From Bacillota bacterium (GTDB lineage Bacteria; Bacillota; Clostridia; Lachnospirales; Lachnospiraceae), in contig JAEZKU010000020.1 of NCBI GenBank assembly GCA_023436065.1, positions 96,801-160,800 on the forward strand: 64,000 nt of DNA. The letters are read 5' to 3'. The translations under genes were made by a program, and so were the position numbers. Numbering within the stretch: the stretch's first letter is position 1; the number at the start of each line of letters is the position of its first letter. Below, in pieces: positions 35,999 to 44,689 of this stretch. Below the pieces are notes generated by a model. It had not been told where the DNA came from and made no database searches. It was given only the letters and a program-made list of their open reading frames with translations.

Positions 35999-36403
35999 AT
36001 GGGAGAAGTATATACTTTTGGAGTAAAGACAGGTCAACATAGTGCGATGGTCGACATTACGAGGGAAATCAGAAATCTGATCAAAGACAGTGGTGTTAAG
36101 AGCGGTATCTGTGTTATATTTGTACCTCATACAACCGCCGGGATCACAATCAATGAAAATGCAGATCCTGATGTGATCCGTGATTTTATGATGGAAATGA
36201 GTAAGGTGGTTCCTCTGTCCGATGGCTACCATCATAGCGAAGGTAATTCTGCGGCACATATCAAAGCAAGTATGATGGGGTTCTCCCAGACTTTGATAAT
36301 AGAGGATGGCAGACCTGTACTGGGAACCTGGCAGGGGGTTTATTTTATGGAGTTTGACGGGCCCCGTATCCGAAAGATCCATGTAAAGATTATTGAAGGC
36401 TGA
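35999..36403 (+). CDS. YjbQ/UPF0047 family protein
   Basis: A 134-residue single-domain protein of the YjbQ (UPF0047) family. Landmarks are HTTAGITINENADPDV and HHSEGNSAAHIKASMMG with conserved His and Glu residues. Some members have weak thiamine-phosphate synthase activity, but the true role is unclear. The start at 35999 follows GAAAGGA. It stands between the two pyrimidine gene groups. Confidence 0.9.
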   Translation: MGEVYTFGVKTGQHSAMVDITREIRNLIKDSGVKSGICVIFVPHTTAGITINENADPDVIRDFMMEMSKVVPLSDGYHHSEGNSAAHIKASMMGFSQTLIIEDGRPVLGTWQGVYFMEFDGPRIRKIHVKIIEG

Positions 36404-36489
36404 ATAAAAGCAAATATGCTGAAATAAAAATAACAAATCCCTAAAAAATTCCTTGTCGTGAGAATGGATTTAGGTTATAATCAACGCGA

Positions 36490-36528
36490 GCGAGGATGCG
36501 AAGCCTTCAAGCTTTGCGCGTTCCTTGC
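36490..36528 (+). promoter_or_regulatory. Hairpin in the pyrK leader
   Basis: GCGAGGA (36490-36496) pairs with TCCTTGC (36522-36528) and GCGAAGC (36498-36504) with GCTTTGC (36511-36517), allowing G-U pairs. No T tract follows. It may be an mRNA 5' structure for pyrK-pyrD; no standard PyrR-binding loop was recognised. Confidence 0.35.
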
Positions 36529-36561
36529 ACTTAATCTATCATGAACCTTAGGAGAAATGTT

Positions 36562-37329
36562 ATGTCAGTCGCTGGAAAGAAGAACGCCGTTATAACAGAC
36601 AATAGGATGCTTGCAGAAGACATATACAGTATGTGGCTGGAAGAGAAAGAAATTGCATATGACGCAAAACCGGGTCAGTTTGTCTCTTTATATTGTAAAG
36701 ACGGCAGCAGATTATTGCCAAGGCCGATCAGCATCTGTGAGATTGACCGGGAAAAGGGAGCAATACGTCTGGTATATCGGATTGCCGGAAAGGGAACCAA
36801 AGAGTTTGCTATGATGAAGGTGCAGGATACCATTGAGGTGATGGGACCTATTGGTAACGGTTTTACCTTGGAAGGAAAGAAGGCACTGTTGATCGGTGGG
36901 GGAATAGGAATTCCGCCGATGCTGGAGCTGGCAAAACAGTTAAACTGTGAAAAACAAATTGTTTTAGGTTATAGAGACATACCATTTCTTGATCAGGAAT
37001 TTCTTCCCTATGGGAATGTATATATATCTACAGAAGATGGCAGCAGCGGTACTAAGGGTAATGTACTGGATGCCATTCGTGAACATCAGCTGGAGGCAGA
37101 TATCATCTTTGCCTGCGGACCAACACCAATGCTTCGTGGAATTCAGTCCTACGCTTTGGAGAAGGGTATCAAAGCACAGCTTTCCTTGGAAGAGCGTATG
37201 GCCTGTGGTGTCGGAGCCTGCTTGGGTTGCGTCTGTAAGACGAAGGAGACGGATCACCACAGTAATGTGAACAATAAGCGAATCTGTAAGGATGGCCCCG
37301 TATTTTATGCACAGGAGGTGGAGCTATGA
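36562..37329 (+). CDS. pyrK: Dihydroorotate dehydrogenase electron transfer subunit
   Basis: A 255-residue FAD and [2Fe-2S] subunit that passes electrons from dihydroorotate oxidation to NAD+. The FAD site is around RPISICE (residues 54-60), the NAD-binding loop is LIGGGIGIPPM (110-120), and the cluster cysteines are C215, C220, C223 and C242 in the CGVGACLGC segment and beyond. The start at 36562 has AGGAGA upstream; ATG 36541 has none. It overlaps pyrD by 4 bases, consistent with a tight complex. Confidence 0.94.
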   Translation: MSVAGKKNAVITDNRMLAEDIYSMWLEEKEIAYDAKPGQFVSLYCKDGSRLLPRPISICEIDREKGAIRLVYRIAGKGTKEFAMMKVQDTIEVMGPIGNGFTLEGKKALLIGGGIGIPPMLELAKQLNCEKQIVLGYRDIPFLDQEFLPYGNVYISTEDGSSGTKGNVLDAIREHQLEADIIFACGPTPMLRGIQSYALEKGIKAQLSLEERMACGVGACLGCVCKTKETDHHSNVNNKRICKDGPVFYAQEVEL

Positions 37330-38228
37330 AGCTGAATGTAGCATTAGCCGGAGTAACCTTCAAAAATCCTGTCACAACAGCCTCCGGTACCTTTGGTTCC
37401 GGTATGGAATACAGTGATTATGTGGATTTATCAAGACTCGGAGCAGTCACCACCAAGGGTGTCTCCTCCATACCCTGGCCTGGTAATCCCACGCCCCGTA
37501 TCGCTGAAACCTATGGCGGAATGCTGAATGCCATCGGTCTGCAAAATCCCGGTGCTGAGGTATTTATCAACCGAGACATCCCCTTTTTGAGACAATTTGA
37601 TACGAAGATCATCGTCAATGTGGTTGGAAAGACCACAGAGGATTATTGTGACGTGGTAGAGCGTCTGTCTGACTGTGATGTGGACATGCTTGAAATTAAT
37701 ATTTCCTGCCCGAATGTAAAGGAAGGCGGTATTGCCTTCGGTCAGGACCCTAAGTGTGTGGAAGCGATTACTTCAGAATTGAAGAAACGTGCGAAGCAGC
37801 CAATCATCTTGAAGCTTAGCCCGAATGTTACCGATATCTCTGAGATGGCGAGGGCGGCCGAGGCGGCTGGAGCTGACGCACTCTCCCTGATCAATACGCT
37901 GACCGGCATGAAGATAGATATCCATCGCAGGGCATTTTCGCTGGCCAATAAAACCGGAGGACTATCCGGGCCCGCGGTTAAGCCTGTTGCACTCCGTATG
38001 GTTTATCAGGTGGCTCATGCAGTGAAACTGCCGATTATCGGTATGGGTGGTATAGCCACCTCAGAGGATGCCTTGGAATTCCTTATGGCTGGGGCAAGTA
38101 TGGTTGCGGTGGGAACAGCCAACTTTATCAATCCGACGGCAACCACTGATATCTTGGATGGGATTGAAGCTTATATGAAGAGTTATCAGATCGAGGACAT
38201 TAAGGATTTGATCGGATGTGTGAAATAA
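37326..38228 (+). CDS. pyrD: Dihydroorotate dehydrogenase, class 1B catalytic subunit
   Basis: A 300-residue FMN enzyme oxidising dihydroorotate to orotate. The catalytic base is C128 in NISCPNVKEGG, which with the adjacent pyrK marks class 1B (NAD-linked). FMN-binding stretches are TASGTFGSG and GMGGIATSEDALEF. AGGAGG upstream and a 4-base overlap show coupling to pyrK. Confidence 0.95.
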   Translation: MKLNVALAGVTFKNPVTTASGTFGSGMEYSDYVDLSRLGAVTTKGVSSIPWPGNPTPRIAETYGGMLNAIGLQNPGAEVFINRDIPFLRQFDTKIIVNVVGKTTEDYCDVVERLSDCDVDMLEINISCPNVKEGGIAFGQDPKCVEAITSELKKRAKQPIILKLSPNVTDISEMARAAEAAGADALSLINTLTGMKIDIHRRAFSLANKTGGLSGPAVKPVALRMVYQVAHAVKLPIIGMGGIATSEDALEFLMAGASMVAVGTANFINPTATTDILDGIEAYMKSYQIEDIKDLIGCVK

Positions 38229-38302
38229 ATATGATTTATTTTCCATAAAGACTATGAATAATTCGTTTTTATGGTACAATAATGATATGCAGGAGGAAGT
38301 AT

Positions 38303-38980
38303 ATGGAACAGTATAAGAAGGAATTTATCGAATTCATGGTAGACTGCGGAGTATTGAAGTTTGGTGATTTTACTACCAAGAGCGGACGTAAGACTCCCTT
38401 TTTCGTGAATACAGGCTATTACCGCACAGGCACGCAGCTGCGTAAGCTGGGTGAATACTATGCGAAAGCAATCTATGACAAATATGGAACGGATTTTGAT
38501 ATACTGTTCGGTCCGGCATACAAGGGAATTCCGTTAAGTGTTACCGCTACAATGGCAATCAGTGAGTTCTACGGTAAGGAGATTAAGTATTGTTCTAATC
38601 GTAAGGAAGTCAAGGATCATGGTGATACCGGCATCCTGCTTGGTTCACCTCTGACGGATGGTGATAAAGTGATTATCATCGAAGATGTAACCACCGCAGG
38701 CACTTCGATCGGAGAGACGATGCCGATCCTGAATGCACAGGCGAAGGTTGATGTCCTGGGTCTCGTAGTATCTGTAGACCGTATGGAACGCGGGCAGGGA
38801 ACTAAGAGTGCTCTTTCCGAGATTGAGGAGAATTATCATATTGCAACGACTGCAATCGTAACCATGGAAGAAGTTGTGGAGCATTTGCATAATAAACCAT
38901 ATCAGGGGAAAATTGTTATTGACGATACATTAAAGGCAGCGATCGATGCATATTATGAACAATATGGTGTAAAGAAATAG
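38303..38980 (+). CDS. pyrE: Orotate phosphoribosyltransferase
   Basis: A 225-residue enzyme joining orotate to PRPP to give OMP. The PRPP motif is VIIIEDVTTAGTS and the early substrate loop is KSGRKTPFFVNTG. The start at 38303 follows CAGGAGGAAG; the ATG at 38288 lies out of frame in the RBS region. A TACAAT box at 38275-38280 suggests it may also have its own promoter. It completes the pyrK-pyrD-pyrE run. Confidence 0.94.
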   Translation: MEQYKKEFIEFMVDCGVLKFGDFTTKSGRKTPFFVNTGYYRTGTQLRKLGEYYAKAIYDKYGTDFDILFGPAYKGIPLSVTATMAISEFYGKEIKYCSNRKEVKDHGDTGILLGSPLTDGDKVIIIEDVTTAGTSIGETMPILNAQAKVDVLGLVVSVDRMERGQGTKSALSEIEENYHIATTAIVTMEEVVEHLHNKPYQGKIVIDDTLKAAIDAYYEQYGVKK

Positions 38981-39012
38981 AACAAGCTGTTCCGAAAAGG
39001 AGGGAATGTAAT

Positions 39013-39165
39013 ATGATGGAGAAGATATATCACACAATGAAATCGGTCGGAGTATGGAATCTTGTGTTAGGAATACTGATGATTATTGCAGGAGTTGTAT
39101 CCGGAATTTTGCTTATTCTAAACGGAGCCAAGCTGTTAAAGAAAAAATCAGATTTGTTATTTTAG
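39013..39165 (+). CDS. 50-residue membrane protein, unknown
   Basis: A small open frame with a perfect AAGGAGGG (38997-39004) eight bases before ATG. It encodes a polar start (MMEKIYHTMKSVG), one long hydrophobic helix (about residues 17-39) and a basic tail (KLLKKKSD). It lies 32 bases after pyrE and is followed by a terminator, so it is probably the last gene of the pyrimidine unit. I recognise no family. The strong RBS and proper TM-plus-positive-tail design support its being real. Confidence 0.7.
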   Translation: MMEKIYHTMKSVGVWNLVLGILMIIAGVVSGILLILNGAKLLKKKSDLLF

Positions 39166-39188
39166 TTCATTTGCATTACTACTTAGAA

Positions 39189-39225
39189 TACCCTAAGGGA
39201 CGAACTCCTTTAGGGTTAATTTTTT
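39189..39225 (+). terminator. Terminator after the pyrKDE unit
   Basis: ACCCTAAGGGA pairs with TCCTTTAGGGT with one G-U pair and a CGAAC-type loop; AATTTTTT follows. Confidence 0.78.
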
Positions 39226-39342
39226 CCCTTTTTGCAGCTTTCGAAATGTTTAGAGAATGATTGAAACAGTACATCTGCTCTGGTAAAATAGAAATGTTGA
39301 TAATTGGCAATGATTTTTGAGGGATAAGGCAGGGATACAGAT

Positions 39343-40176
39343 ATGCATGATATGAGTTTATATGAGAAAAAGATTATCAATGATGAGGAGTTTCCGGTAC
39401 AGATTTTTACTGATCATATCAGGAAGCCCAGCTTTTATTGTCCGCCTCATTGGCATGAGCATCTTGAACTTCATTATGTCATGGACGGCCAGGCAACCTT
39501 TTTTTGCAACAAGAAGCCCATTAAGATGGAAGAAGGCAATTTGCTGATCATAAACAGCAATGAGCTTCATGAGGGCATGAGTATTACCATGAACTTTCAG
39601 GCACTTGTAATGATCTTTGAGATGGATTCCTTCTCCAAAGAGATCGCAAACTGCAATGTTATTTTTCAATCGCTGGTAGAAAAGGATGAAAAGATCAAGG
39701 AATTGATGGAAAGCATCTGTAATGAGGAAAATAATAAGAATGTAGGATATAAGCTTTCTATGAAGGGGAAAATATATGAGTTGATTACTTATCTTCTCAG
39801 AAACTATGTGGTGGAAAGCCTTTCTGACAAGGAATGTGTCAAGCGAAATAAAAACCTGACGAGATTGAATATGGTGCTTCAGTATATACAGAATAATTAC
39901 ACAGAACCGATTGCCATACAGACCCTGGCTGACCTTGTACATTTGAGTGAATATCGATTCTGCCATCTGTTTCGGGAAAGTATGGGATTAAGTCCGCTCA
40001 ATTATATTAATGAAGTGCGTCTGAAGAGAGCACATCATCTACTGGAGCAGAAGGAACTGTCAGTCTCGGAAATTGCTTTGGCAGTAGGCTTTCAGGATTA
40101 CAATAATTTCGGACGGCTTTTCAGGAAGTATTATGGGTATGCACCCTCAGCTATCTGGAAGAAAGCCGATGCATAA
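39343..40176 (+). CDS. AraC-family transcriptional regulator
   Basis: A 277-residue regulator with an N-terminal cupin domain (about 15-110, with CPPHWHEHLELHYVMDG) and two C-terminal AraC helix-turn-helix units (about 175-277, IAIQTLADLVHLSEYRFCHL and SVSEIALAVGFQDYNNFGRL). Such proteins usually activate sugar catabolic genes. It lies 120 bases upstream of four sugar-related genes on the same strand and is the likely regulator of that set. Confidence 0.9.
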   Translation: MHDMSLYEKKIINDEEFPVQIFTDHIRKPSFYCPPHWHEHLELHYVMDGQATFFCNKKPIKMEEGNLLIINSNELHEGMSITMNFQALVMIFEMDSFSKEIANCNVIFQSLVEKDEKIKELMESICNEENNKNVGYKLSMKGKIYELITYLLRNYVVESLSDKECVKRNKNLTRLNMVLQYIQNNYTEPIAIQTLADLVHLSEYRFCHLFRESMGLSPLNYINEVRLKRAHHLLEQKELSVSEIALAVGFQDYNNFGRLFRKYYGYAPSAIWKKADA

Positions 40177-40296
40177 ATGTAGCAAGATAATATGTACTTT
40201 CAGCAAGATATTCATAGCTATTTATTCTATAAAATTATAAGATGATAGTAACGTAAACTAACATTAGTAAAATATTAATTACTAGGAGGAATAGCG

Positions 40297-41268
40297 ATGA
40301 AATTAGGTACATTTACGGTTGTATTAGGCGATATGCCTCTTGATAAGGCCTGTGGCTTTCTTGCTGAAAAGGGAGTCCAGATGGTAGAGATCGGCTGTGG
40401 AGGTTATCCCGGAAAAGCACATTGTGATCCTGATGTTCTCTTAAATGATGAGAACGAATTAAAGAACTTCCAGGATACGATCAAGAAGCATGGATTGGAA
40501 ATCAGCGCCTTAAGCTGTCATGGTAACATGGTTCATCCTGATCCTGAGACCGCTAAGATGTATGATGATGATTTTACAAAGGCAATTCTTCTTGCTGAAA
40601 AGCTTGGAATTCGTATTATCAATACCTTCTCCGGTTGTCCGGGAGGCGGACCGAAGGAAACCGTGCCCAACTGGGTAACCTGTTCCTGGCCTGAGGATTA
40701 TGCAAGAATATTGGAGTATCAATGGAACGAGGTTCTGATTCCTTATTGGAAGAAGAAGGTAGCCTTTGCGAAGGAACATGGTGTGGACAAGATAGCCCTT
40801 GAGCTTCATCCCGGCTTCTGTGTATATAATACCAGCACGCTGCTTAAGCTTCGTAAAGCTGTAGGACCCGAAATCGGTGCGAACTTTGATCCCAGTCATC
40901 TGATCTGGCAGGGGATGGATCCTTGCTTAAGTATCAGAGAGCTTGGCAAGGAGAATGCGATTTTCCACTTCCATGCGAAGGACACTAAGGTTGATAAATA
41001 TAACACTGCGCTCAATGGTGTTCTTGATACAGGACACTATGGCAATGAGCTTACCCGCTCCTGGATCTTTAGATCAGTTGGCTATGGTAATTCCGCAGAT
41101 TATTGGAAGGCGATTGTATCCGAGTTACGTATGGCAGGATATGACCATGCCCTTAGTATTGAACATGAAGACAGCCTGATGTCCGGACAGGAAGGTCTGA
41201 CTAAGGCAATCAACTTTTTGAAGGACGTATTAATTTTCGAAGATAAAGGAGTTATGTTCTGGGCATAA
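40297..41268 (+). CDS. Sugar phosphate isomerase/epimerase-like TIM barrel, larger form
   Basis: A 323-residue xylose-isomerase-like barrel. The four expected metal ligands are E169 (ALELHPG), D198 (NFDPSHL), H224 (FHFHAKD) and E289 (LSIEHED). Proteins of this size and pattern include the DgpC-like enzymes that cleave 3-keto glycosides as well as true isomerases. ACTAGGAGG precedes the start. It is first of a four-gene set with two Gfo/Idh/MocA oxidoreductases and a second barrel. The substrate is not known. Confidence 0.85.
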   Translation: MKLGTFTVVLGDMPLDKACGFLAEKGVQMVEIGCGGYPGKAHCDPDVLLNDENELKNFQDTIKKHGLEISALSCHGNMVHPDPETAKMYDDDFTKAILLAEKLGIRIINTFSGCPGGGPKETVPNWVTCSWPEDYARILEYQWNEVLIPYWKKKVAFAKEHGVDKIALELHPGFCVYNTSTLLKLRKAVGPEIGANFDPSHLIWQGMDPCLSIRELGKENAIFHFHAKDTKVDKYNTALNGVLDTGHYGNELTRSWIFRSVGYGNSADYWKAIVSELRMAGYDHALSIEHEDSLMSGQEGLTKAINFLKDVLIFEDKGVMFWA

Positions 41269-41289
41269 CTTAGTAAGAATGGAGACATT

Positions 41290-42345
41290 ATGGAACAACA
41301 GAATTATATGCTTGGTATCGTTGGTTTCGGCGGAATGGGCAATTGGCACAGGGAAACGATTGATACCATTGAAGGATTAAAAGTTGCAGGCATTTATGAT
41401 ATAGATCAGGAACGCAAGAACTATGCCAAAGAGGTCGGTGTTCACAGCTATGACAGCCTTGAAGAGCTGTTGAAGGATGACAGAATCGATATTGTTCTTG
41501 TCGCAACACCGAATGATCTGCATAAACCGATTGCTATTTCCGCGATGCGTGCAGGAAAACATGTAGTGAGCGAGAAACCGGTCACTTTAAATTCAAAGGA
41601 CTTACAGGATATGATAGAGGTATCCCGGGAGACCGGCAAGCTGTTTACGGTACATCAAAATCGTCGTTGGGATGAGGATTTCCTTACGATGAAGAAGATC
41701 TATGAGGAAGGTACACTTGGTGAGGTATTTCGAATTGAATCCAGAGTTCATGGCTCAAGAGGCATTCCCGGTGACTGGCGTCAGGAGAAGGAGCATGGAG
41801 GCGGCATGATCCTGGACTGGGGAGTACATCTTCTGGATCAGCTTCTTCAGATGATGGGTAATACAAAGCTGAAAAGGGTCTATGCAAACGTGACCAATAT
41901 AACCAATACCATGGTGGATGATGGTTTTACAGCTCATTTAAGCTTTGAGAACGGTGTGGAGGCTTTGGTTGAGGTAGGGACAAGCAACTTTATCTCTCTT
42001 CCGAGATGGTATATGATCGGTCAGAACGGAACAGCTATCATAGAGGATTGGGACATGAAGGGCAAGATAGTCCATGCAGCCGGCAAGGATGAGAAGGATG
42101 TGGTTCCTGTCCGTACAGCTGCAGGCTTAACCAAGACAATGGCACCCCGTCGCGAGGATACGATCAGAACGGAAGAGCTTCCGATCGTGAAAAGTGATAT
42201 CAGGGATTTCTACCGCAATGTGATGAAGACAATTGCGGGAGAGGAAGAGCAGAAAATTAAGCTGCCTGAGGTCATGAGAGTGATGAAGCTGATGGAAGCG
42301 ATCTTTGAATCCTCGGAGAAGAAGAAGGTAGTTGATTTCGAGTAA
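41290..42345 (+). CDS. Gfo/Idh/MocA-family oxidoreductase (first)
   Basis: A 351-residue NAD(P)-dependent dehydrogenase. The nucleotide-binding loop is IVGFGGMGNWH (9-19), the catalytic lysine lies in VSEKPVT, and the D-x3-H site motif is in LDWGVHLLDQLL. Members oxidise sugars or inositols, often at C3. It starts 21 bases after the first barrel gene with GGAGA, so the genes are cotranscribed. Confidence 0.9.
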   Translation: MEQQNYMLGIVGFGGMGNWHRETIDTIEGLKVAGIYDIDQERKNYAKEVGVHSYDSLEELLKDDRIDIVLVATPNDLHKPIAISAMRAGKHVVSEKPVTLNSKDLQDMIEVSRETGKLFTVHQNRRWDEDFLTMKKIYEEGTLGEVFRIESRVHGSRGIPGDWRQEKEHGGGMILDWGVHLLDQLLQMMGNTKLKRVYANVTNITNTMVDDGFTAHLSFENGVEALVEVGTSNFISLPRWYMIGQNGTAIIEDWDMKGKIVHAAGKDEKDVVPVRTAAGLTKTMAPRREDTIRTEELPIVKSDIRDFYRNVMKTIAGEEEQKIKLPEVMRVMKLMEAIFESSEKKKVVDFE

Positions 42346-42421
42346 ATACGAAAGGATAGATCCTATTCCGCTTCTCGGAGATCTTCGGGAGGGGAAAAGG
42401 TTTTAAGAAGGGGGTATTATA

Positions 42422-43183
42422 ATGAAGACATTACCGGTTGCATTACAGCTTTATTCCATTCGTGAGGAAGCACAGCAGGACTTCACAAAGGCAATGCAGG
42501 AAGTGAAGCAGATGGGATATGACGGAGTCGAGCTTGCAGGATTATACGGACATACACCGGAGGAAATCCGTGATATTTTGAAAAATGTCGGATTGATTCC
42601 GATGTCAGCCCATGTTGCATACCAGGAAATCATGGAAGATATCGAGAATACGATACACAAATATGCAATCATCGGTTGTAGTTTTATAGCTATTCCTTAC
42701 TTATTGGAAGAGGACCGTTACGGTTCTAAGACCTATGAGGAATTTCTGAAGAATATACCGGCTATCGCTGAAGCATGTAAGAAGGAAGGTATTACCTTAC
42801 TTTATCACAATCATGATTTCGAATATCAGAAGACAACTGAGGGCAGGTATGTTCTTGATGCCTTATATCAGTCATTTTCCAAGAGCCAGCTTCAGGTAGA
42901 ACTGGATACCTGTTGGACGAAGGTTGCCGGTGAGGAACCTGCTGCTTATATGAAGAAATATGCCGGAAGACTGCCGGTAGTGCATCTTAAGGATTATGTC
43001 AGTACTAATCCGGTGGTATTTGCTGCTGTCGGTCATGGGGTTCAGGATATAGCGTCTATATTAGAGCAGGCATTAAATGGCGAGAGCCAATGGGTGGTTG
43101 TGGAACAGGACAGCCATACCAAAAATAGCGCTATGGAAGATGCGCGGATCAGCCGTGAGTACTTAAGGAGTCTGGGTTGGTAA
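42422..43183 (+). CDS. Sugar phosphate isomerase/epimerase-like TIM barrel, smaller form
   Basis: A 253-residue xylose-isomerase-like barrel, about 70 residues shorter than the first barrel of the cluster. Likely metal ligands are the Asp in QVELDTCW, the His in VVHLKDYV and the Glu in VVVEQDSH, with an earlier Glu near residue 130-140. AAGGGGG precedes the start. It may be an isomerase, epimerase or keto-glycoside hydrolase. Confidence 0.86.
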   Translation: MKTLPVALQLYSIREEAQQDFTKAMQEVKQMGYDGVELAGLYGHTPEEIRDILKNVGLIPMSAHVAYQEIMEDIENTIHKYAIIGCSFIAIPYLLEEDRYGSKTYEEFLKNIPAIAEACKKEGITLLYHNHDFEYQKTTEGRYVLDALYQSFSKSQLQVELDTCWTKVAGEEPAAYMKKYAGRLPVVHLKDYVSTNPVVFAAVGHGVQDIASILEQALNGESQWVVVEQDSHTKNSAMEDARISREYLRSLGW

Positions 43184-43259
43184 AAGGGATGAAAGTAGCT
43201 TCACTCTTAGATTGTTAGCTTAATAGTAATGTCAATTAATATATACACGGAGGTTTCAT

Positions 43260-44339
43260 ATGAGAAAGGTTAAAGTAGGTATTGTCGGCTGCGGTGGTAT
43301 TGCAAACCAAAAGCACCTGCCGGCAATTCAGAAGAACGGAAATTTTGAAATTATCGCATTCTGCGATATTGATAAGGCAAAAGCTGATGCGGCTAAGGAA
43401 AAATTCGGTACGGAGGATGCCCGCGTCTATACAGATTATACTGAGCTGGTAAAGGAAAAGGATATCGAGGCTGTTTATGTCCTCACTCCGAATAAATCCC
43501 ACGCTGCAATTTCTGTTGCCGCCATGAAAGCGGGAAAACATGTAATGTGTGAGAAGCCCATGGCAAAATCCTATGCAGATGCGAAGCTGATGCTGGATAC
43601 TGCAAAGGAGACAGGAAAACTTCTTACAATCGGATATCAGAACCGTTACCGTCAGGATTCCATTTATCTGAAGAGGGCCTGTGAGAATGGCGACCTCGGA
43701 GAAATTTATTATGCACGTGCACATGCGCTCAGAAGACGTGCTGTTCCGACCTGGGGTGTATTCCTAAATGCGGAAGAACAGGGTGGCGGACCCTTAATCG
43801 ATATCGGAACACATGCGCTTGACTTAACACTTTGGATGATGGATAACTATGAGCCGGAATCAGTTACAGGCTCTGTATATCGTAAGCTTGCAGAGCAGAA
43901 GGAACAAGGCAATGCATTCGGCGAATGGGATCCGAAGGAATTCACAGTGGAAGATTCTGCCTTTGGTTTTATTAAGATGAAAAACGGAGCTACGATTCAT
44001 CTGGAGTCCTCCTGGGCATTGAATACGCTGGAGGTTGACGAGGCAAAGACCAGCCTGTGCGGTACGAAGGCAGGAGCGGATATGAAGGATGGTCTTCGTC
44101 TTAACCGTGTTCAATATAATAAGCAGTTAGTTGAAAAACCCGATTTAGATACAAGCGGTGTGGCTTTCTTTACCGGAAAGAGTGAAGAAGCTGAGGATAT
44201 TGAGCAGAGAGTCTTCTATGAAGCAATCACGGAAGGCAAGCCTTTGATCGTGAAACCGGAGCAGGCAATCGCGGTTACCAGGATCCTCGAAGCCATCTAC
44301 GAAGCTGCCAGAACAGGTAAGACGGTATATTTTGATTAA
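43260..44339 (+). CDS. Gfo/Idh/MocA-family oxidoreductase (second)
   Basis: A 359-residue relative of the 41.3-kb enzyme but clearly a different subgroup. The nucleotide loop is GIVGCGGIANQKH, the catalytic lysine is in MCEKPMAK, and the site motif is DIGTHALDLTLWMM. GGAGG precedes the ATG. Two oxidoreductases beside two barrels suggest a sugar is oxidised, cleaved or rearranged, and then reduced again. Last gene of the set. Confidence 0.9.
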   Translation: MRKVKVGIVGCGGIANQKHLPAIQKNGNFEIIAFCDIDKAKADAAKEKFGTEDARVYTDYTELVKEKDIEAVYVLTPNKSHAAISVAAMKAGKHVMCEKPMAKSYADAKLMLDTAKETGKLLTIGYQNRYRQDSIYLKRACENGDLGEIYYARAHALRRRAVPTWGVFLNAEEQGGGPLIDIGTHALDLTLWMMDNYEPESVTGSVYRKLAEQKEQGNAFGEWDPKEFTVEDSAFGFIKMKNGATIHLESSWALNTLEVDEAKTSLCGTKAGADMKDGLRLNRVQYNKQLVEKPDLDTSGVAFFTGKSEEAEDIEQRVFYEAITEGKPLIVKPEQAIAVTRILEAIYEAARTGKTVYFD

Positions 44340-44358
44340 TCAGAAACTAATATTTCCC

Positions 44359-44387
44359 TTGACAAAATCTCCTTTTTATCATAACAT
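44359..44387 (+). promoter_or_regulatory. Promoter of the ABC-F leader
   Basis: Consensus TTGACA (44359-44364), 17-base spacer, TAACAT (44382-44387). It gives a leader of about 295 bases before the ABC-F start. Confidence 0.6.
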
Positions 44388-44442
44388 GTGGCATAGAAGT
44401 AATTCATCTATATGATTTGATTATACTTTTCTGGAGGAAACA

Positions 44443-44556
44443 ATGTACGCAACACTTAAATGGATTAGATTTGAAGCTATTATGACAGCAATTTTACCGG
44501 TTAACGGGATAAGTGCGTCCAAATTTCATAGCTTCAAGCAAAGTCCTATAAGTTAG
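44443..44556 (+). CDS. 37-codon leader peptide of the ABC-F gene
   Basis: ATG 44443 lies five bases after CTGGAGG, a strong RBS. The peptide starts MYATLKWIRFEAIMTAIL and ends FKQSPIS, stop at 44554-44556. It has no similarity that I recognise. Within it, TTGAAGCTAT (44471-44480) is the exact complement of ATAGCTTCAA (44528-44537), so a ribosome paused on the frame would change the fold of the leader. A terminator follows 39 bases after the stop. This is the design of antibiotic-responsive attenuators ahead of ABC-F genes. Confidence 0.65.
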   Translation: MYATLKWIRFEAIMTAILPVNGISASKFHSFKQSPIS

Positions 44557-44595
44557 CCGGAGAATTCGGAATCATCAGAGATATACTGATTTGCG

Positions 44596-44627
44596 AAACC
44601 CAAAGCTTATTGGCTTTGGGTTTTTTT
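44596..44627 (+). terminator. Attenuator terminator in the ABC-F leader
   Basis: Perfect 11-bp stem AAACCCAAAGC (44596-44606) / GCTTTGGGTTT (44613-44623) with a TTATTG loop and seven Ts. AAGTGCGT at 44511-44518 in the leader frame can also pair with ACGCACTT (44628-44635) just past it. Confidence 0.85.
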
Positions 44628-44689
44628 ACGCACTTTGGGTGGGTGGGCGAAGATTTGATGATGATTTTGATAAATTGGAGGTTATATTT

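Noticed and set aside
44591..44689. N-terminal extension of the ABC-F protein from 44591
   Set aside because: It would translate through the terminator stem, and the RBS and family start point to ATG 44690.
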